Shown here one piece after another: positions 8,728 through 18,062 of a DNA stretch of 64,000 nt. The translations under genes were made by a program, and so were the position numbers. The notes beneath the pieces were generated by a model. The model was not told the DNA's origin. It was given only the letters and a program-made list of their open reading frames with translations, and did not search any database. Within the stretch, counting starts at the first letter, position 1, and each line of letters opens with the position of its first letter. Origin of the DNA: JADJXV01 sp046328995 (GTDB taxonomy: Bacteria > Bacteroidota > Ignavibacteria > Kapaibacteriales > UBA961); the NCBI GenBank assembly GCA_046328995.1, contig JAXLVN010000003.1:248001-312000 (forward strand). Reading direction: 5' to 3'.

Positions 8728-9648
8728 ATGATAACGATTAATCCTTCAGACATCCCTCATCGTGACATGCATTCGATACTTTTATCGGGAGTGGCGCCGC
8801 GTCCAATTGCACTTGTTTCGACGATCGACGCAGCCGGCAATGTCAATCTCTCGCCGTTTAGTTTTTTTAATGCGTATGCTTCCAAGCCGCCGATCGTGGC
8901 GATTGGTCCTGCCTTCAGCGCGGCGACCGGCAAGGCAAAGGACACGTATCTCAATATTATCGAAACGGGAGAATGTACGATTAATTCGGTGCAGTACTCG
9001 ATGGTCGAGCAAATTAATCTCGCATCGTGTGAATATGAGCGGGGAACCGATGAGTTTGTAAAATCAGGACTTACCAAGCGTCCAAGCCAGCTCGTCAAGC
9101 CGCCGATGGTCGCCGAGTCGCTGTTTTCGATGGAATGTAAATTTTTAGAGAATATCCCTCTCGGACGGAATATCGGCGGTAATGGCAATCTCATGCTCGT
9201 CGAGGCAGTACGCTTCCACATTGCCGAGTCGGCGTTTGTCGATGGGAAATTGCACCCGCAGCGATTAGATCTTGTGGCGCGGATGGGCTACAACTGGTAT
9301 GCGCGCGCGCACGGAGATGCAGTATTTGAGCTTGCGAAGCCGCGGTGGAATGGCATTGGGTTCGATGCATTGCCGGAGGCGATTACATCCAGTGACATTC
9401 TCACCGGCAATGATCTCGCCAAGCTTGCCGGAGTGAAGGAAATGCCGATGAAAGATGAGAATTTCCCGCATTTTCCTGAAGGTATGACCGCAGATTCTCT
9501 GGAAGTGGAAGTGCAGGCGGGCAATGGGCTCGGCGCATTATATGCACTGAGAAATACTCAAATCGACCGTTCAACGTTCCATCGTATCGCACGGGTGTTT
9601 TTAGCGCATAATCAAGTCGATGAGGCGTGGCAGACACTACTCCTGTAA
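8728..9648 (+). CDS. Flavin reductase-like (FMN-binding split barrel) protein
   Basis: 306 residues from the ATG at 8728. The N-terminal 200 residues match the flavin reductase-like domain: the opening DIPHRDMHSILLSGVAPRPIALVSTIDAAG, the NLSPFSFFNAYASKPP segment that lines the FMN site, and DTYLNIIETGECTIN. The C-terminal 100 residues (RWNGIGFDALPEAI onward) are an extra part often seen in this subfamily. Likely an FMN-dependent oxidoreductase in the cytoplasm, substrate unknown. The TTG at 8695 was rejected as start because it overlaps a good -7 element TAATTTTG (8690-8697). The gene is followed after 32 bp by terC. Confidence 0.82.
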   Translation: MITINPSDIPHRDMHSILLSGVAPRPIALVSTIDAAGNVNLSPFSFFNAYASKPPIVAIGPAFSAATGKAKDTYLNIIETGECTINSVQYSMVEQINLASCEYERGTDEFVKSGLTKRPSQLVKPPMVAESLFSMECKFLENIPLGRNIGGNGNLMLVEAVRFHIAESAFVDGKLHPQRLDLVARMGYNWYARAHGDAVFELAKPRWNGIGFDALPEAITSSDILTGNDLAKLAGVKEMPMKDENFPHFPEGMTADSLEVEVQAGNGLGALYALRNTQIDRSTFHRIARVFLAHNQVDEAWQTLLL

Positions 9649-9680
9649 GCAATTTTATTAACTATAAGCCGTGAGGGACC

Positions 9681-10619
9681 ATGGGTGATCTTTGGATGTG
9701 GGTTGGGTTTAATTGCTTGGTATTACTCCTGATATCGATTGATTTATTCGTTTTTCACCGTAATTCCCATGAAGTGAAAATGAAGGAAGCGCTCACATGG
9801 AGTGCGGTGTGGATAACGCTGGCGATGATCTTTAATGTGGGGGTGTATGTTTGGTTCGGACAAGAAGCCGCATTGCAGTTTTTCACGGGATACATCATCG
9901 AAAAATCCCTGAGCGTTGATAATTTATTTGTCTTTCTGATGGTATTTGCTTACTTCAGGGTTCCGCCGAAGTATCAGCACAAGGTATTATTTTGGGGAAT
10001 TATCGGTGCGCTTGTCATGCGGGCGATATTAATTGTCGTGGGAGCAGCATTAATTGCAGAATTCCATTGGATAATATATATATTCGGCGGTTTTCTCGTG
10101 CTGACGGGGATTCGGATGGCGTTTCAGGAAGAGGAGAATATTAATCCGGAAAAGAATATTGTTATTAGAATATTCCGTGCATTTTTTCCGGTATCGGAGA
10201 CCTATCATGAGGATAGATTTATCGTGCGGCATGCCGGCAAGCTCATTGCAACGCCGCTGCTGTTAGTACTTGTATCTGTTGAATTTACTGATTTGGTCTT
10301 CGCGCTTGATTCTATTCCGGCGATTTTTGCCATTACGCCGGACCCATTTATTATTTACACATCGAATGTCTTTGCAATTCTTGGGTTACGGGCATTATAC
10401 TTTGCATTGTCGGGAGTGATGAATCTCTTTTATTACCTGAAATTCGGACTCGCTGCGGTGCTCGTCTTTGTGGGAACCAAGATGGTGATTATCGATTTCT
10501 ACAAGATACCGATAGGACTCTCGCTGGGTGTAGTGGCGACGATTCTCGTGATAGCCGTCGTGGCATCCTTGCTGCGGCAACGCCGGGAGAGCAGAGCAGC
10601 CGGAAGAAAATCTTCGTGA
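9681..10619 (+). CDS. TerC/Alx family membrane protein
   Basis: 312 residues, about nine membrane segments. Diagnostic TerC features are FTGYIIEKSLSVDNLFVF (about residues 69-86) and VEFTDLVFALDSIPAIFAIT (about 201-220), each with an acidic residue within a membrane helix. The family includes Alx and TerC, linked to manganese export or to tellurite resistance. No yybP-ykoY riboswitch fits in the 32-bp gap upstream, so it is probably cotranscribed with the flavin reductase. A perfect terminator follows. Confidence 0.85.
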   Translation: MGDLWMWVGFNCLVLLLISIDLFVFHRNSHEVKMKEALTWSAVWITLAMIFNVGVYVWFGQEAALQFFTGYIIEKSLSVDNLFVFLMVFAYFRVPPKYQHKVLFWGIIGALVMRAILIVVGAALIAEFHWIIYIFGGFLVLTGIRMAFQEEENINPEKNIVIRIFRAFFPVSETYHEDRFIVRHAGKLIATPLLLVLVSVEFTDLVFALDSIPAIFAITPDPFIIYTSNVFAILGLRALYFALSGVMNLFYYLKFGLAAVLVFVGTKMVIIDFYKIPIGLSLGVVATILVIAVVASLLRQRRESRAAGRKSS

Positions 10620-10642
10620 TAACTATATGATAACAAATCTAA

Positions 10643-10680
10643 TAACAAAAAGCCGCTTTTGAGAAAGCGGCTTTTTGTTA
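10643..10680. terminator. Bidirectional rho-independent terminator
   Basis: A perfect 17-bp stem TAACAAAAAGCCGCTTT / AAAGCGGCTTTTTGTTA with a four-base loop and T-runs on both strands. It serves terC on the left and the convergent CX4CH gene on the right. Confidence 0.92.
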
Positions 10681-10705
10681 TGATACGTGGAGCGCAGGTG
10701 AGCAA

Positions 10706-11530
10706 TTACCGAACGAGAGTAAACGGAATGCTGACTGTATGCTCATCCGAGGAGCGGAGGATTGCGAAGTATTGTCCATTTGCTGCAATGGCTCCATCAA
10801 GGGTACGGCCATTCCATTGCTTGGAATGTTCGCCGGCAATTTCAGGTGCGGCGGCCTCACTATACACCGTGCGTCCTGCTGCATCGGTAATCATGAACTG
10901 ATAGGCGCCTGCTGCGGGCAGGGTGTAATTCAGGGTAATATTGGATGATGCAGGATTTGGATAGAGCGATAAGGTGGGCGCGGGTGTGGGGGTTTCATCC
11001 ACACCACTAGCTGCCTTGACGACGACCGGAATCGGGGTTGCCCAGTTCCAGGCGCCGGCTAACCCATTGGCAGCATTGCCGACTGCTTGAAGGAAGAAGG
11101 TGCCTTCTTTGTTCGGGGCTGTCCAGGTAAAGCTGAAGGACGCTTGTCCGGCGGACATTGTCTTTGGCGAACTGTGGGTCATTTCACCGAGGAGTACTTT
11201 CGTGCCGCTTCCGGCTGTGAAGGTACCGCCGGAATTCGCGGAGCCATTTTGAGTAGCTTTGATAGCCAGGTTAAAACCGCCGAACCTCTGTGAAGCATGA
11301 GCGACGACGACGGTCAATTCTAATTTACCGCCGGGAGTGGTTGTAAACGAACCCGAGGCACTTGTCACAGTTACTGTTGTAGCTGTGCTTGACGAGGATG
11401 AGTGACATCCGCCACCTCCGCAGCCGATTGTCGATGCGGTGCGACCGCTGATGCCGTTTTGTTCGGCATAAGAAGCACCGAACGATATCATTCCAAGAAC
11501 GAGGAATGCAAGAAGAAATCGAAGAATCAT
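10706..11530 (-). CDS. CX4CH-motif, Reelin-like (choice-of-anchor V type) protein with T9SS tail
   Basis: 274 residues from the ATG at 11530, chosen because it directly begins the signal peptide (MILRFLLAFLVLG) and has AAGG upstream; a TTG at 11572 would add an unlikely extension. The mature N-terminus carries NGISG and C37-X4-C42-H43. A Reelin-like beta domain follows (EMTHSSPKTM, FSFTWTAPNKEGTFFLQAVGNA), then a T9SS type A tail (LYPNPASSNITLNY). Family members usually have a CxxCH-like motif at the same place; here it is CX4CH, a spacing that could bind haem in a non-standard way or a metal. Close paralogue of the N-terminal part of the next gene. Confidence 0.78.
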   Translation of the reverse strand: MILRFLLAFLVLGMISFGASYAEQNGISGRTASTIGCGGGGCHSSSSSTATTVTVTSASGSFTTTPGGKLELTVVVAHASQRFGGFNLAIKATQNGSANSGGTFTAGSGTKVLLGEMTHSSPKTMSAGQASFSFTWTAPNKEGTFFLQAVGNAANGLAGAWNWATPIPVVVKAASGVDETPTPAPTLSLYPNPASSNITLNYTLPAAGAYQFMITDAAGRTVYSEAAAPEIAGEHSKQWNGRTLDGAIAANGQYFAILRSSDEHTVSIPFTLVR

Positions 11531-11570
11531 TGAGAGAACCTTAGAATAAATAATACAAGAATAAAAACTC

Positions 11571-11601
11571 AAAAAAGAAGCGGAGTTTCCTCCGCTTCTT
11601 T
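11571..11601 (-). terminator. Rho-independent terminator of the 11616 gene
   Basis: On the minus strand AAAGAAGCGGAG pairs with CTCCGCTTCTTT around a short loop and runs into TTTTTT. It lies 15 bp past the stop codon of the 920-residue protein. Confidence 0.88.
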
Positions 11602-11615
11602 GCGTACGACGTGCG

Positions 11616-14378
11616 TTAGCGAATAATCATAAATTGTGTAACTGCCACACCGGAGGCACGTTGAATGATGGCGGTGTAGCTGCCGGTAGCTGCTTTGGTC
11701 TCGCGTGAGGTACGTCCATTCCAGTGGAGGGTATTGCTACCGCCGATGAGAGGAATATTCAAACTTCTATAGACCAGTCTGCCTTGCTCATCGATGATTG
11801 TCAGCGAGCAGTTATCGGCTGTGAGGGAATTGACTTCAAACGACACATTATCTGCACTTGGATTCGGGTAGGCGCGAACGGACGATGTGAGGAGGGTATT
11901 TTCTTCATCGACTCCGGTCGTCGTGCCTCTGCCTTCGAGGACGATGATATGTTCTTCGCCGCCGGAAAGTACCGTCATTGCGCCAAGTGCGCCGGAGGTA
12001 CTGGTTTGCTTATACCGGATTGTGACCGAGAGGCATGCGCCGGGCTGTATGGTCTTCGGGAGCGGGTCGGTGGTCACGACTTCGAAGTTCGCCGCGCCGC
12101 CTGTCACCATCACACTCGTCACGACATAGGCCGCGGTACTGTTATTACACACCTGCACGACCGAATCACGTGTCATGCCGACACCGATAGAGTCAAATAC
12201 TACCCGGGCAATATTGACGCTTGTCACGCAGCCCTGCCCCGTGAGCGCAACACTTGATGCTGTGCCGGATGAATTACTGGTCAGCGATAGCTGAGCAGTT
12301 TTTGCGCCGGCTGAAGTAGGAGCAAATCGAATAGTAACCGGTACTTTTTGATTCTGTACCAGGGTAATTGGGAAGCTTGGGCTCTGAAGAGTAAAGTCGG
12401 CATTGTTTGCACCGCCAATAGTAGCAGCGGTAACGGTCAGGGCCGCTGCCCCGACATTTTGAATGAATCCTGTCAGAATACTGTCGCGCTGACTACCGGG
12501 GAATACACAACCGAAATCTACTCCGGGCACAGAATAAGCGAGGACAGCAGTAGCTGCTACTTTAATAGTGACGACCGATGCGGTTGAAGTCACCTGACCG
12601 CAGCTGTTGCGAACGATACACGTATAGCTGCCGGCATCGGCCGAGCTTGTATTCGGGATGGACAGCGTCGCGAGTGTTGCTTTCGAGATATCTTTACCGT
12701 CTTTTTGCCATTGATAGCTCAGGCCGCCGCCCGTGGCACTTACTTTCAGGATCAGAGTGCCGCCAGAATTGAGGGTAGTATCCTTGGTCGCAGAAGTAAT
12801 AACGGGGGCGTTGCGAAGCTGTACACGTGCTGATGCGGTTGTCGAGAAGCCGCAGTTGTTGGTAATCACCACCGAGTAAGTGCCTGAGTCAGCTGCGCTC
12901 ATTGAGGCAATTGTATAAGCTGAGCCGTTGATATCCTGAATAACGACTCCATTTTTCTTCCACACATACGTAACTCCTGCTCCTGAAGCCTGTACGGAGA
13001 GTACATGACTCGACCCGACACAGAGAGCGGTATCAACCGGCTGACTAAAGAGAATCGGAGCAGGCGGGAATTTCAGGTTGGCAATTGTACTCGTTACCGG
13101 AGGCGAACACCGTCCACTGACCACTACTTCATATTTACCGGTATCCGACTCGGAGACAGCCGCGATACTGTAGGTGGCTTCCGTACCTGACGAGAGAATA
13201 AAACCATTGCGTTTCCACTGATAATTCAATTCATATCCCGAGGCCGCTACCCGAAGCTGAGCAGGTACCCCCGGACAGACTGTTGTGTCTTTGGGCTGAG
13301 AGGTAATACTCGGAGGAGCAAAGACAATCAGAGGAGCAGAATCACTGGCGACATTAGTATTACATCCGGTCACAATAACATCATAATTACCGGCACTCGC
13401 AGCCGTAACGGATGCTATAGTATAGGTTGAAGCAGTAGCACCGGAGATCGCAGATTTGTTCTTACGCCATTGATACGAATACGATTGCGGGAAATCGGTC
13501 GTAACGCTGAATGTTTTTGATTGGCCGATACAGACAGAGTCCATGTGCGGTTGTTCGGTAATAGTCGGCGTAGGGAGGACATAAAAGCTTGCATTACTTT
13601 GGTCACTTGTATTCGGGTCGGAATTATCGGATACCCGGATCAGATATCCTCCGCCGGGTACATAGCCGGCAGGAATGGTCCATGCATAGGTTGATGGTGT
13701 CGCTGCTATTCTGGTAGCTAAATTAAGCCATGATGCACCATTATCGGTCGAGACATCGATATTGACAAAAGACATTCCCGACGATGTCCAGGTAATATTC
13801 CGCACCGAACCACGGCACCATTGTTCATTGCCATTGGGGGCAGTGACTTGGACGCCGGGCACGACAATTGTAATCGGAGTCATGAAATTCCATACATCAC
13901 CGGTGGGATTGTCGCTGTTGTTGACGGCATTTCCGGCTGCACGGAGCGTATAGGTACCCGGCACATTGGGAGCGGTCCAGACAAAGTTGAACGAAGCTCC
14001 GCGCGGTGAGCCGAGCATTGGTTGAGGGGCTACATGTGTTAATTCTCCGTTCATGAGCTGTAAACCTGTGCCCGCCTCAAATGCACCCATATCTACACCT
14101 GCGCCATTCTTGACAGAGATGTTGATACCGGCGGCTGCTTGTGTGGCATGGGCGACAAAAGCAGAAAAGTTCCGCTGGGCTCCTTGTGCGACCGTGATAG
14201 TACCGCTGGCGCCGATCATGGTCACTTGCGTGGCTGCGCTGGCTGCTACGATGTGGCATTGTGCACCGGAACAACCGGCTTGGGATTGACCGGTTATACC
14301 ATTTCTGTGAGCTAATGCACTTGGGGATAGGATGAGCCCAAGAACAAAGAAAAACAATAGGTTGTAGATAATTTTCAT
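11616..14378 (-). CDS. Large CX4CH, multi-Ig-like surface protein with T9SS tail
   Basis: 920 residues. Signal peptide 1-23, NGITG and C36-X4-C41-H42, then a Reelin-like domain matching the gene at 10706 (GELTHVAPQPM, FNFVWTAPNVPGTYTLRAAGNA). After a beta domain (about 185-265) come four Ig-like repeats, each with a W-[RKQ]-K-[ND]-[GK]-like core, at about 300-620. A choice-of-anchor D/ASPM-SPD-2-Hydin-like domain lies at about 640-820, and a T9SS type A tail follows (AYPNPSADNVSFEV to MIIR). It is likely displayed on the cell surface. The Ig array suggests an adhesive or spacer role holding the Cys/His domain away from the cell; that role is inference. Confidence 0.8.
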   Translation of the reverse strand: MKIIYNLLFFFVLGLILSPSALAHRNGITGQSQAGCSGAQCHIVAASAATQVTMIGASGTITVAQGAQRNFSAFVAHATQAAAGINISVKNGAGVDMGAFEAGTGLQLMNGELTHVAPQPMLGSPRGASFNFVWTAPNVPGTYTLRAAGNAVNNSDNPTGDVWNFMTPITIVVPGVQVTAPNGNEQWCRGSVRNITWTSSGMSFVNIDVSTDNGASWLNLATRIAATPSTYAWTIPAGYVPGGGYLIRVSDNSDPNTSDQSNASFYVLPTPTITEQPHMDSVCIGQSKTFSVTTDFPQSYSYQWRKNKSAISGATASTYTIASVTAASAGNYDVIVTGCNTNVASDSAPLIVFAPPSITSQPKDTTVCPGVPAQLRVAASGYELNYQWKRNGFILSSGTEATYSIAAVSESDTGKYEVVVSGRCSPPVTSTIANLKFPPAPILFSQPVDTALCVGSSHVLSVQASGAGVTYVWKKNGVVIQDINGSAYTIASMSAADSGTYSVVITNNCGFSTTASARVQLRNAPVITSATKDTTLNSGGTLILKVSATGGGLSYQWQKDGKDISKATLATLSIPNTSSADAGSYTCIVRNSCGQVTSTASVVTIKVAATAVLAYSVPGVDFGCVFPGSQRDSILTGFIQNVGAAALTVTAATIGGANNADFTLQSPSFPITLVQNQKVPVTIRFAPTSAGAKTAQLSLTSNSSGTASSVALTGQGCVTSVNIARVVFDSIGVGMTRDSVVQVCNNSTAAYVVTSVMVTGGAANFEVVTTDPLPKTIQPGACLSVTIRYKQTSTSGALGAMTVLSGGEEHIIVLEGRGTTTGVDEENTLLTSSVRAYPNPSADNVSFEVNSLTADNCSLTIIDEQGRLVYRSLNIPLIGGSNTLHWNGRTSRETKAATGSYTAIIQRASGVAVTQFMIIR

Positions 14379-14470
14379 AAAACACCTCGCCTGTCGGGAT
14401 AGTTGAAAAATGATTGACAGAAGTATAACTATTGCTTCCTGTCGATGAATTCTGCTGTAAAAATAATCAT

Positions 14471-14980
14471 TTACGGTGTAATTGTCAGGATTTTTGTTGC
14501 AGAATCGAAGCTACTCTGAAATTTAGCTAATCCTGCTGTTGCAGGGCCTGTTTTTAGCGAACCGTCAGTTGGGGAAAAAACAGAACCGTGATACGGACAA
14601 ACGATATCATCACCGGGCTTTTCCGGCGGAAAGACCGGGCGTCCTTCATGATTGCAAGTCGAAGATAGACAGAGAAATGCATCGATAACATTGTCGGCCT
14701 TCTGGCGGATAATGACGACTGGTTTGCCGCCATTAAACGGATTGCCGTTAATGTCGAGCTTGCCTTCTAGCAGGTAGCCGATTCCTACTGTTTCGAGCTC
14801 TGTCACTCCGGTTATATCGAATTTTGCCGGGTCTCCCGTTACCGGCACTTTGGTTGAATAGCTTTCGCAGCTTCCGAGAGCAGCGACAAGCGCAGGGGCA
14901 CAGACGGCGATACCCAATCCCCGGAGGGATTGGGTAATAAATTCACGTCTGTCGAGTTCTACTACTGGTAATTGTGTCAT
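14471..14980 (-). CDS. Tat-exported Rieske [2Fe-2S] lipoprotein
   Basis: 169 residues. DRREFI at 10-15 is a twin-arginine signal and LGSC38 a plausible lipobox, giving a folded, lipid-anchored periplasmic protein. The Rieske cluster ligands are C109-N-H111 and C128-P-Y-H131. The normal disulphide-stabilised boxes CTHxGC/CxCHGS are reduced to CNHEG and CPYHGS, so the extra cysteines of bc1-type Rieske proteins are missing and the form resembles soluble or arsenite-oxidase-like types. Last gene of a four-gene minus-strand cluster with YceI, a two-helix protein and a haem-barrel protein. Electron transfer is inferred. Confidence 0.82.
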   Translation of the reverse strand: MTQLPVVELDRREFITQSLRGLGIAVCAPALVAALGSCESYSTKVPVTGDPAKFDITGVTELETVGIGYLLEGKLDINGNPFNGGKPVVIIRQKADNVIDAFLCLSSTCNHEGRPVFPPEKPGDDIVCPYHGSVFSPTDGSLKTGPATAGLAKFQSSFDSATKILTITP

Positions 14981-14993
14981 AGTACGCTATGTA

Positions 14994-15662
14994 TTATTGT
15001 CCGGCTGTCGAGCCGTAAAAATTTGCATCGATATCAATAGATTCACCGACTTTACTGCCGACGATTCCTGCCGTTCCCTTGACATTAAAGTCCTTGAGCG
15101 CTACTTTGAAGTTCGTCTGAACAAAGGCAAAATCCCCGGCAGCACGCTTCTTGGTGGCATCGGATTCGCGAACGTATTTCAGGGTAATCGGTGCTTTAAT
15201 CTGCTTGGTCTCGCCGTGCATGATAAAGTTTCCAGTGGCGATTGCTTTAATTTCACCGCTGCCATTGTCAGCTTTGATAATCTGAATATCCGTGAGTCCT
15301 TTAATTTCAAAGATAATGGTCGGGAATTTTTTTGAATCCAACCATTCTTTGTCTTTCATGTGCGCATCGCGCTTGTTGAGCCCGGTATTCATTGATTCAA
15401 CATCGACGGTGATTTTACCGTTGGTGGCTTCCAGATTATCCAGATCGAGGACGAACGTGCCTGTGATACCGGAAGTACTGCCTTTGATTTCTTCCAGGGG
15501 AGCAGCGCTGACGAACTTAATGACATTATCACCCACTTTATTGGTGAGAGTAATATTTTTCTTGCCTTGTGTGCCGACTTTGAGCTGTGTGCCGCTATAG
15601 GCCAAGGGAGTAGAGAGAGTCACCGAAAGCGCGGTAAACCACGCAATATGAGAGAGTTTCAT
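14994..15662 (-). CDS. YceI family periplasmic lipid-binding protein
   Basis: 222 residues with a signal peptide (about 1-23). The YceI lipocalin-like barrel is shown by GTFVLDLDNLEATNGKITVDV and the signature LNKRDAHMKDKEWLDSKKFP at about 95-114, then KAIATGNFIMHGETKQI. YceI proteins bind polyisoprenoid-type lipids, including quinone-like molecules, in the periplasm. It lies 13 bp upstream of the Rieske gene, so the two are almost certainly cotranscribed. A quinone- or isoprenoid-binding partner next to a Rieske protein is suggestive but unproven. Confidence 0.87.
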   Translation of the reverse strand: MKLSHIAWFTALSVTLSTPLAYSGTQLKVGTQGKKNITLTNKVGDNVIKFVSAAPLEEIKGSTSGITGTFVLDLDNLEATNGKITVDVESMNTGLNKRDAHMKDKEWLDSKKFPTIIFEIKGLTDIQIIKADNGSGEIKAIATGNFIMHGETKQIKAPITLKYVRESDATKKRAAGDFAFVQTNFKVALKDFNVKGTAGIVGSKVGESIDIDANFYGSTAGQ

Positions 15663-15826
15663 TGTTTTCTTTCAATAAGTATGAGAAAAATAAAGGTGTA
15701 AAACCGGTAAAATAAACTGCGCAGGGGTCCTATTTGTTCCGGTTTACGTTGTTAGATTCGTGGAACGTTTGTTCCTTCGTATTGTTGGAATCCATCCTGC
15801 CTGCCTTCAGGAGTCTTCGCGCTGTG

Positions 15827-16129
15827 TTATTTCCTGGTGCGTCTGTCTTGCCAGAATCCAAAGACGGCTATGGCAATCAGCAAGCCGCTTGGCACCGATA
15901 CCGACAATAATACCTTAGGTGAGGGATCATCGACACCCGGCAAGAGTCCAAGCTGAAATTTATCCACCCACTCTATTTTTTCCGTCTCACCGCCGAATAT
16001 TTCGTCTTTGACTTTCGTGACGACCTGAATTTTATCTTTCGTGTAGATATTTCTACCCTGCGCGAGCCATACCACAACGAGTGGCACGATGAGCAGGAGA
16101 CAAACAATGCTAACAGACTTCCACTTCAT
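15827..16129 (-). CDS. Small two-helix membrane protein
   Basis: 100 residues with one membrane helix at the N-terminus (about 7-22) and one near the C-terminus (about 73-93). The 50-residue loop between them is probably periplasmic, and the end is basic (WQDRRTRK). Family not recognised. It starts 14 bp after the haem-barrel gene and so belongs to that operon. Confidence 0.65.
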   Translation of the reverse strand: MKWKSVSIVCLLLIVPLVVVWLAQGRNIYTKDKIQVVTKVKDEIFGGETEKIEWVDKFQLGLLPGVDDPSPKVLLSVSVPSGLLIAIAVFGFWQDRRTRK

Positions 16130-16143
16130 AATATCTCCAAGAA

Positions 16144-17358
16144 TTAATAGAATAAGTGTAATTGAAATGCATAACGGGATGACCGAAAATCATCGGTATC
16201 CATAATCCGGTATTCAGGTCTGATCTCGACATACGGCAGGACAAACACATGAGCGCCGAGTACGACAGCCTGCGTATAAGCCGTCGATGCGTTCACGGTC
16301 GTCGTGCGACCGGTCTCTACTCTTGCGGTCAAAAGCAATGCTTCGAGTAATTGGTACATACCTTCAATCGACCCCACGCTCGTTGTTCGAATGTCTTTTT
16401 TAGTAGAAGTCGCAAAATCAAGCATCAGCGATGCTTTGTCGGAAAGCCCTACTCCGGCAAACGTATTGATAAAGGTAAAATCATCATTGATAAGCACGGA
16501 ACTGCCAAGGTAGGTATTGAGGTTGTCATCCATAAAGCGCGGCCATACGACCGCACGGGCTACGAACGAAGGTGCTTTTGCGGCTGAGACGAGGGAAATC
16601 TGTGAACTGGTATTGGCTGCAGTATATTGCGTGACCGGCATTTCACTAAGAGTCTTGGAGTCGAATATACCCGCCGATACCGTGAGCCATTTGGTGGCAT
16701 CATACGTCGCTTCAGCACCGAATTCAGCATAGAGCGGCGGGATTATCGCCGATTGGGTCGAGGTGCCGTTTGCACTCGGAACATTCCAAATCAGCTTCGT
16801 GTGGTCATCATTGCGCATACCGATTGATGGCATGAAAAATCCCGCGCGCAGCTGCGGCAATGTAAGCGTTGGCTGGAAAATTACCGATGCTGTCCACGGC
16901 TGCTGTCCGGAATAATTGGATACCGGCGAACTGCCAAATCGCTTATGCCCCGGATTAATCGAAGCTTCGATTTGGAGCCACTTAGTGGCCCGTAACGCAC
17001 CATAGACTGCTGTCTGCATCGGAAATAGCTTGCGAGGAGCGTCATCAACGGCATGACCGCGGGCAGATTGCAGGCGTAAGTCAGTGCCGATAGTGAGCAC
17101 ATTGTCATCCAAAAAAGTATTACACGTATTATTCTCGCCATAGAGCCAGCCGAGGCCCACACTCGACGGGCTGATCAGTGATTGCTCATTCCACGAATAC
17201 CAGCCAAGGTCATTCCGGAGACCACCACCCTGAGAATTAATGTGACAGCTCTGACATTTATTTCCCGTCATCAGCGAAAATTGCGGCAGCGATACGGCCT
17301 GCTCCACACTCAGGAAACACAGCAGTACGGCCAATAGAAGTATAAATTTCATGTTCAT
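16144..17358 (-). CDS. Outer-membrane beta-barrel with N-terminal CxxCH haem motif
   Basis: 404 residues. Signal peptide about 1-24, then a single c-type haem motif C35-Q-S-C38-H39 within TGNKCQSCHINSQGGGLRNDLG. About 330 residues of alternating amphipathic strands follow, ending in aromatic F-Y (LHLFY), the usual closing strand of an outer-membrane barrel. A haem site fused to a porin-like barrel suggests electron or small-molecule traffic at the outer membrane. It is the first gene of the cluster that also encodes a small membrane protein, YceI and the Rieske protein. Whether haem is attached depends on a cytochrome c maturation system, which is not in this window. Confidence 0.75.
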   Translation of the reverse strand: MNMKFILLLAVLLCFLSVEQAVSLPQFSLMTGNKCQSCHINSQGGGLRNDLGWYSWNEQSLISPSSVGLGWLYGENNTCNTFLDDNVLTIGTDLRLQSARGHAVDDAPRKLFPMQTAVYGALRATKWLQIEASINPGHKRFGSSPVSNYSGQQPWTASVIFQPTLTLPQLRAGFFMPSIGMRNDDHTKLIWNVPSANGTSTQSAIIPPLYAEFGAEATYDATKWLTVSAGIFDSKTLSEMPVTQYTAANTSSQISLVSAAKAPSFVARAVVWPRFMDDNLNTYLGSSVLINDDFTFINTFAGVGLSDKASLMLDFATSTKKDIRTTSVGSIEGMYQLLEALLLTARVETGRTTTVNASTAYTQAVVLGAHVFVLPYVEIRPEYRIMDTDDFRSSRYAFQLHLFY

Positions 17359-17983
17359 ACAGTACAGAAAAATGTGTGAATTCCCCCAAAAAAATACGGC
17401 TGCTCGTCATCATCAATGACCGCTCGCCGCAGATGGAAGAAGAACAAAAGGCAAAAGAATGTTACAACACACATTTATGCAGAATGCCGGAAACTATGCC
17501 TTGGTTGTAACAACTCTTTTTAGGATAAAGCGATAGCAGATGTGTTGTGTTCTTGAGAACATCAGGTCACGGACGAATCGTCCTCTGGAACACGGCCGTA
17601 CCGCTACAAAACTACATGATTATTACTGGCAAACCTATGATTTTGGTCATAGGACTGCGGTATGATGCCGGAATTTCAGGGATATGCCCGTAAGGAGGAG
17701 TGACTCGTACCGATATCAAGTCAGCATCCGGCTACACTCGCTTTCGCAGTTCGAAATTACGGGTTAATACCTTCACCCTAAAGTTATTTTTAGACTTCTG
17801 AGGCAGATTCGCAGGCCGGAAATTATAATTCAAACCCCCAACATACCGTCCTGCCAACGGGTTTGCTTGCCCTCCGGGCTGCTTGACAATCATATCTCAT
17901 CTACGCAGAATTCCGGCGGAGTGTGGCTGCTCTTGGCGTCCGGAGAGGAATACGCTCGGAAGCGAGACAGGCGCAAAATTCAA
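17359..17983. other. Divergent intergenic region between the haem-barrel operon and umuDC
   Basis: About 700 bp up to umuD with no convincing gene. It contains GTTACAAC near 17461 and its inverse GTTGTAAC near 17507, a gapped inverted repeat that could be a regulator site for the minus-strand operon. Nothing else was recognised. Confidence 0.5.
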
Positions 17984-18015
17984 TTTGGTACGGTGCCGGG
18001 ATAAGTGTAGTTTTG
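17984..18015 (+). promoter_or_regulatory. Bacteroidetes-type promoter of umuDC
   Basis: TTTG at 17984-17987, 20 bp, TAGTTTTG at 18008-18015: an exact fit to TTTG-N19-21-TAnnTTTG. The start of transcription would be near 18022, about 40 nt before the umuD ATG. No E. coli- or Bacillus-type LexA box was seen. Confidence 0.72.
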
Positions 18016-18062
18016 TGTCTGAAAATGCCCTTTGTGCGCACCTTCTTCAGAATACGAGGTTT

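Noticed and set aside
9649..9680. yybP-ykoY manganese riboswitch before terC
   Set aside because: Only 32 bp separate terC from the gene before it, too short for the aptamer.
17883..18062. 60-residue N-terminal extension of UmuD
   Set aside because: No UmuD-like sequence there; it overlaps the predicted promoter, and the ATG at 18063 has a ribosome-binding site.
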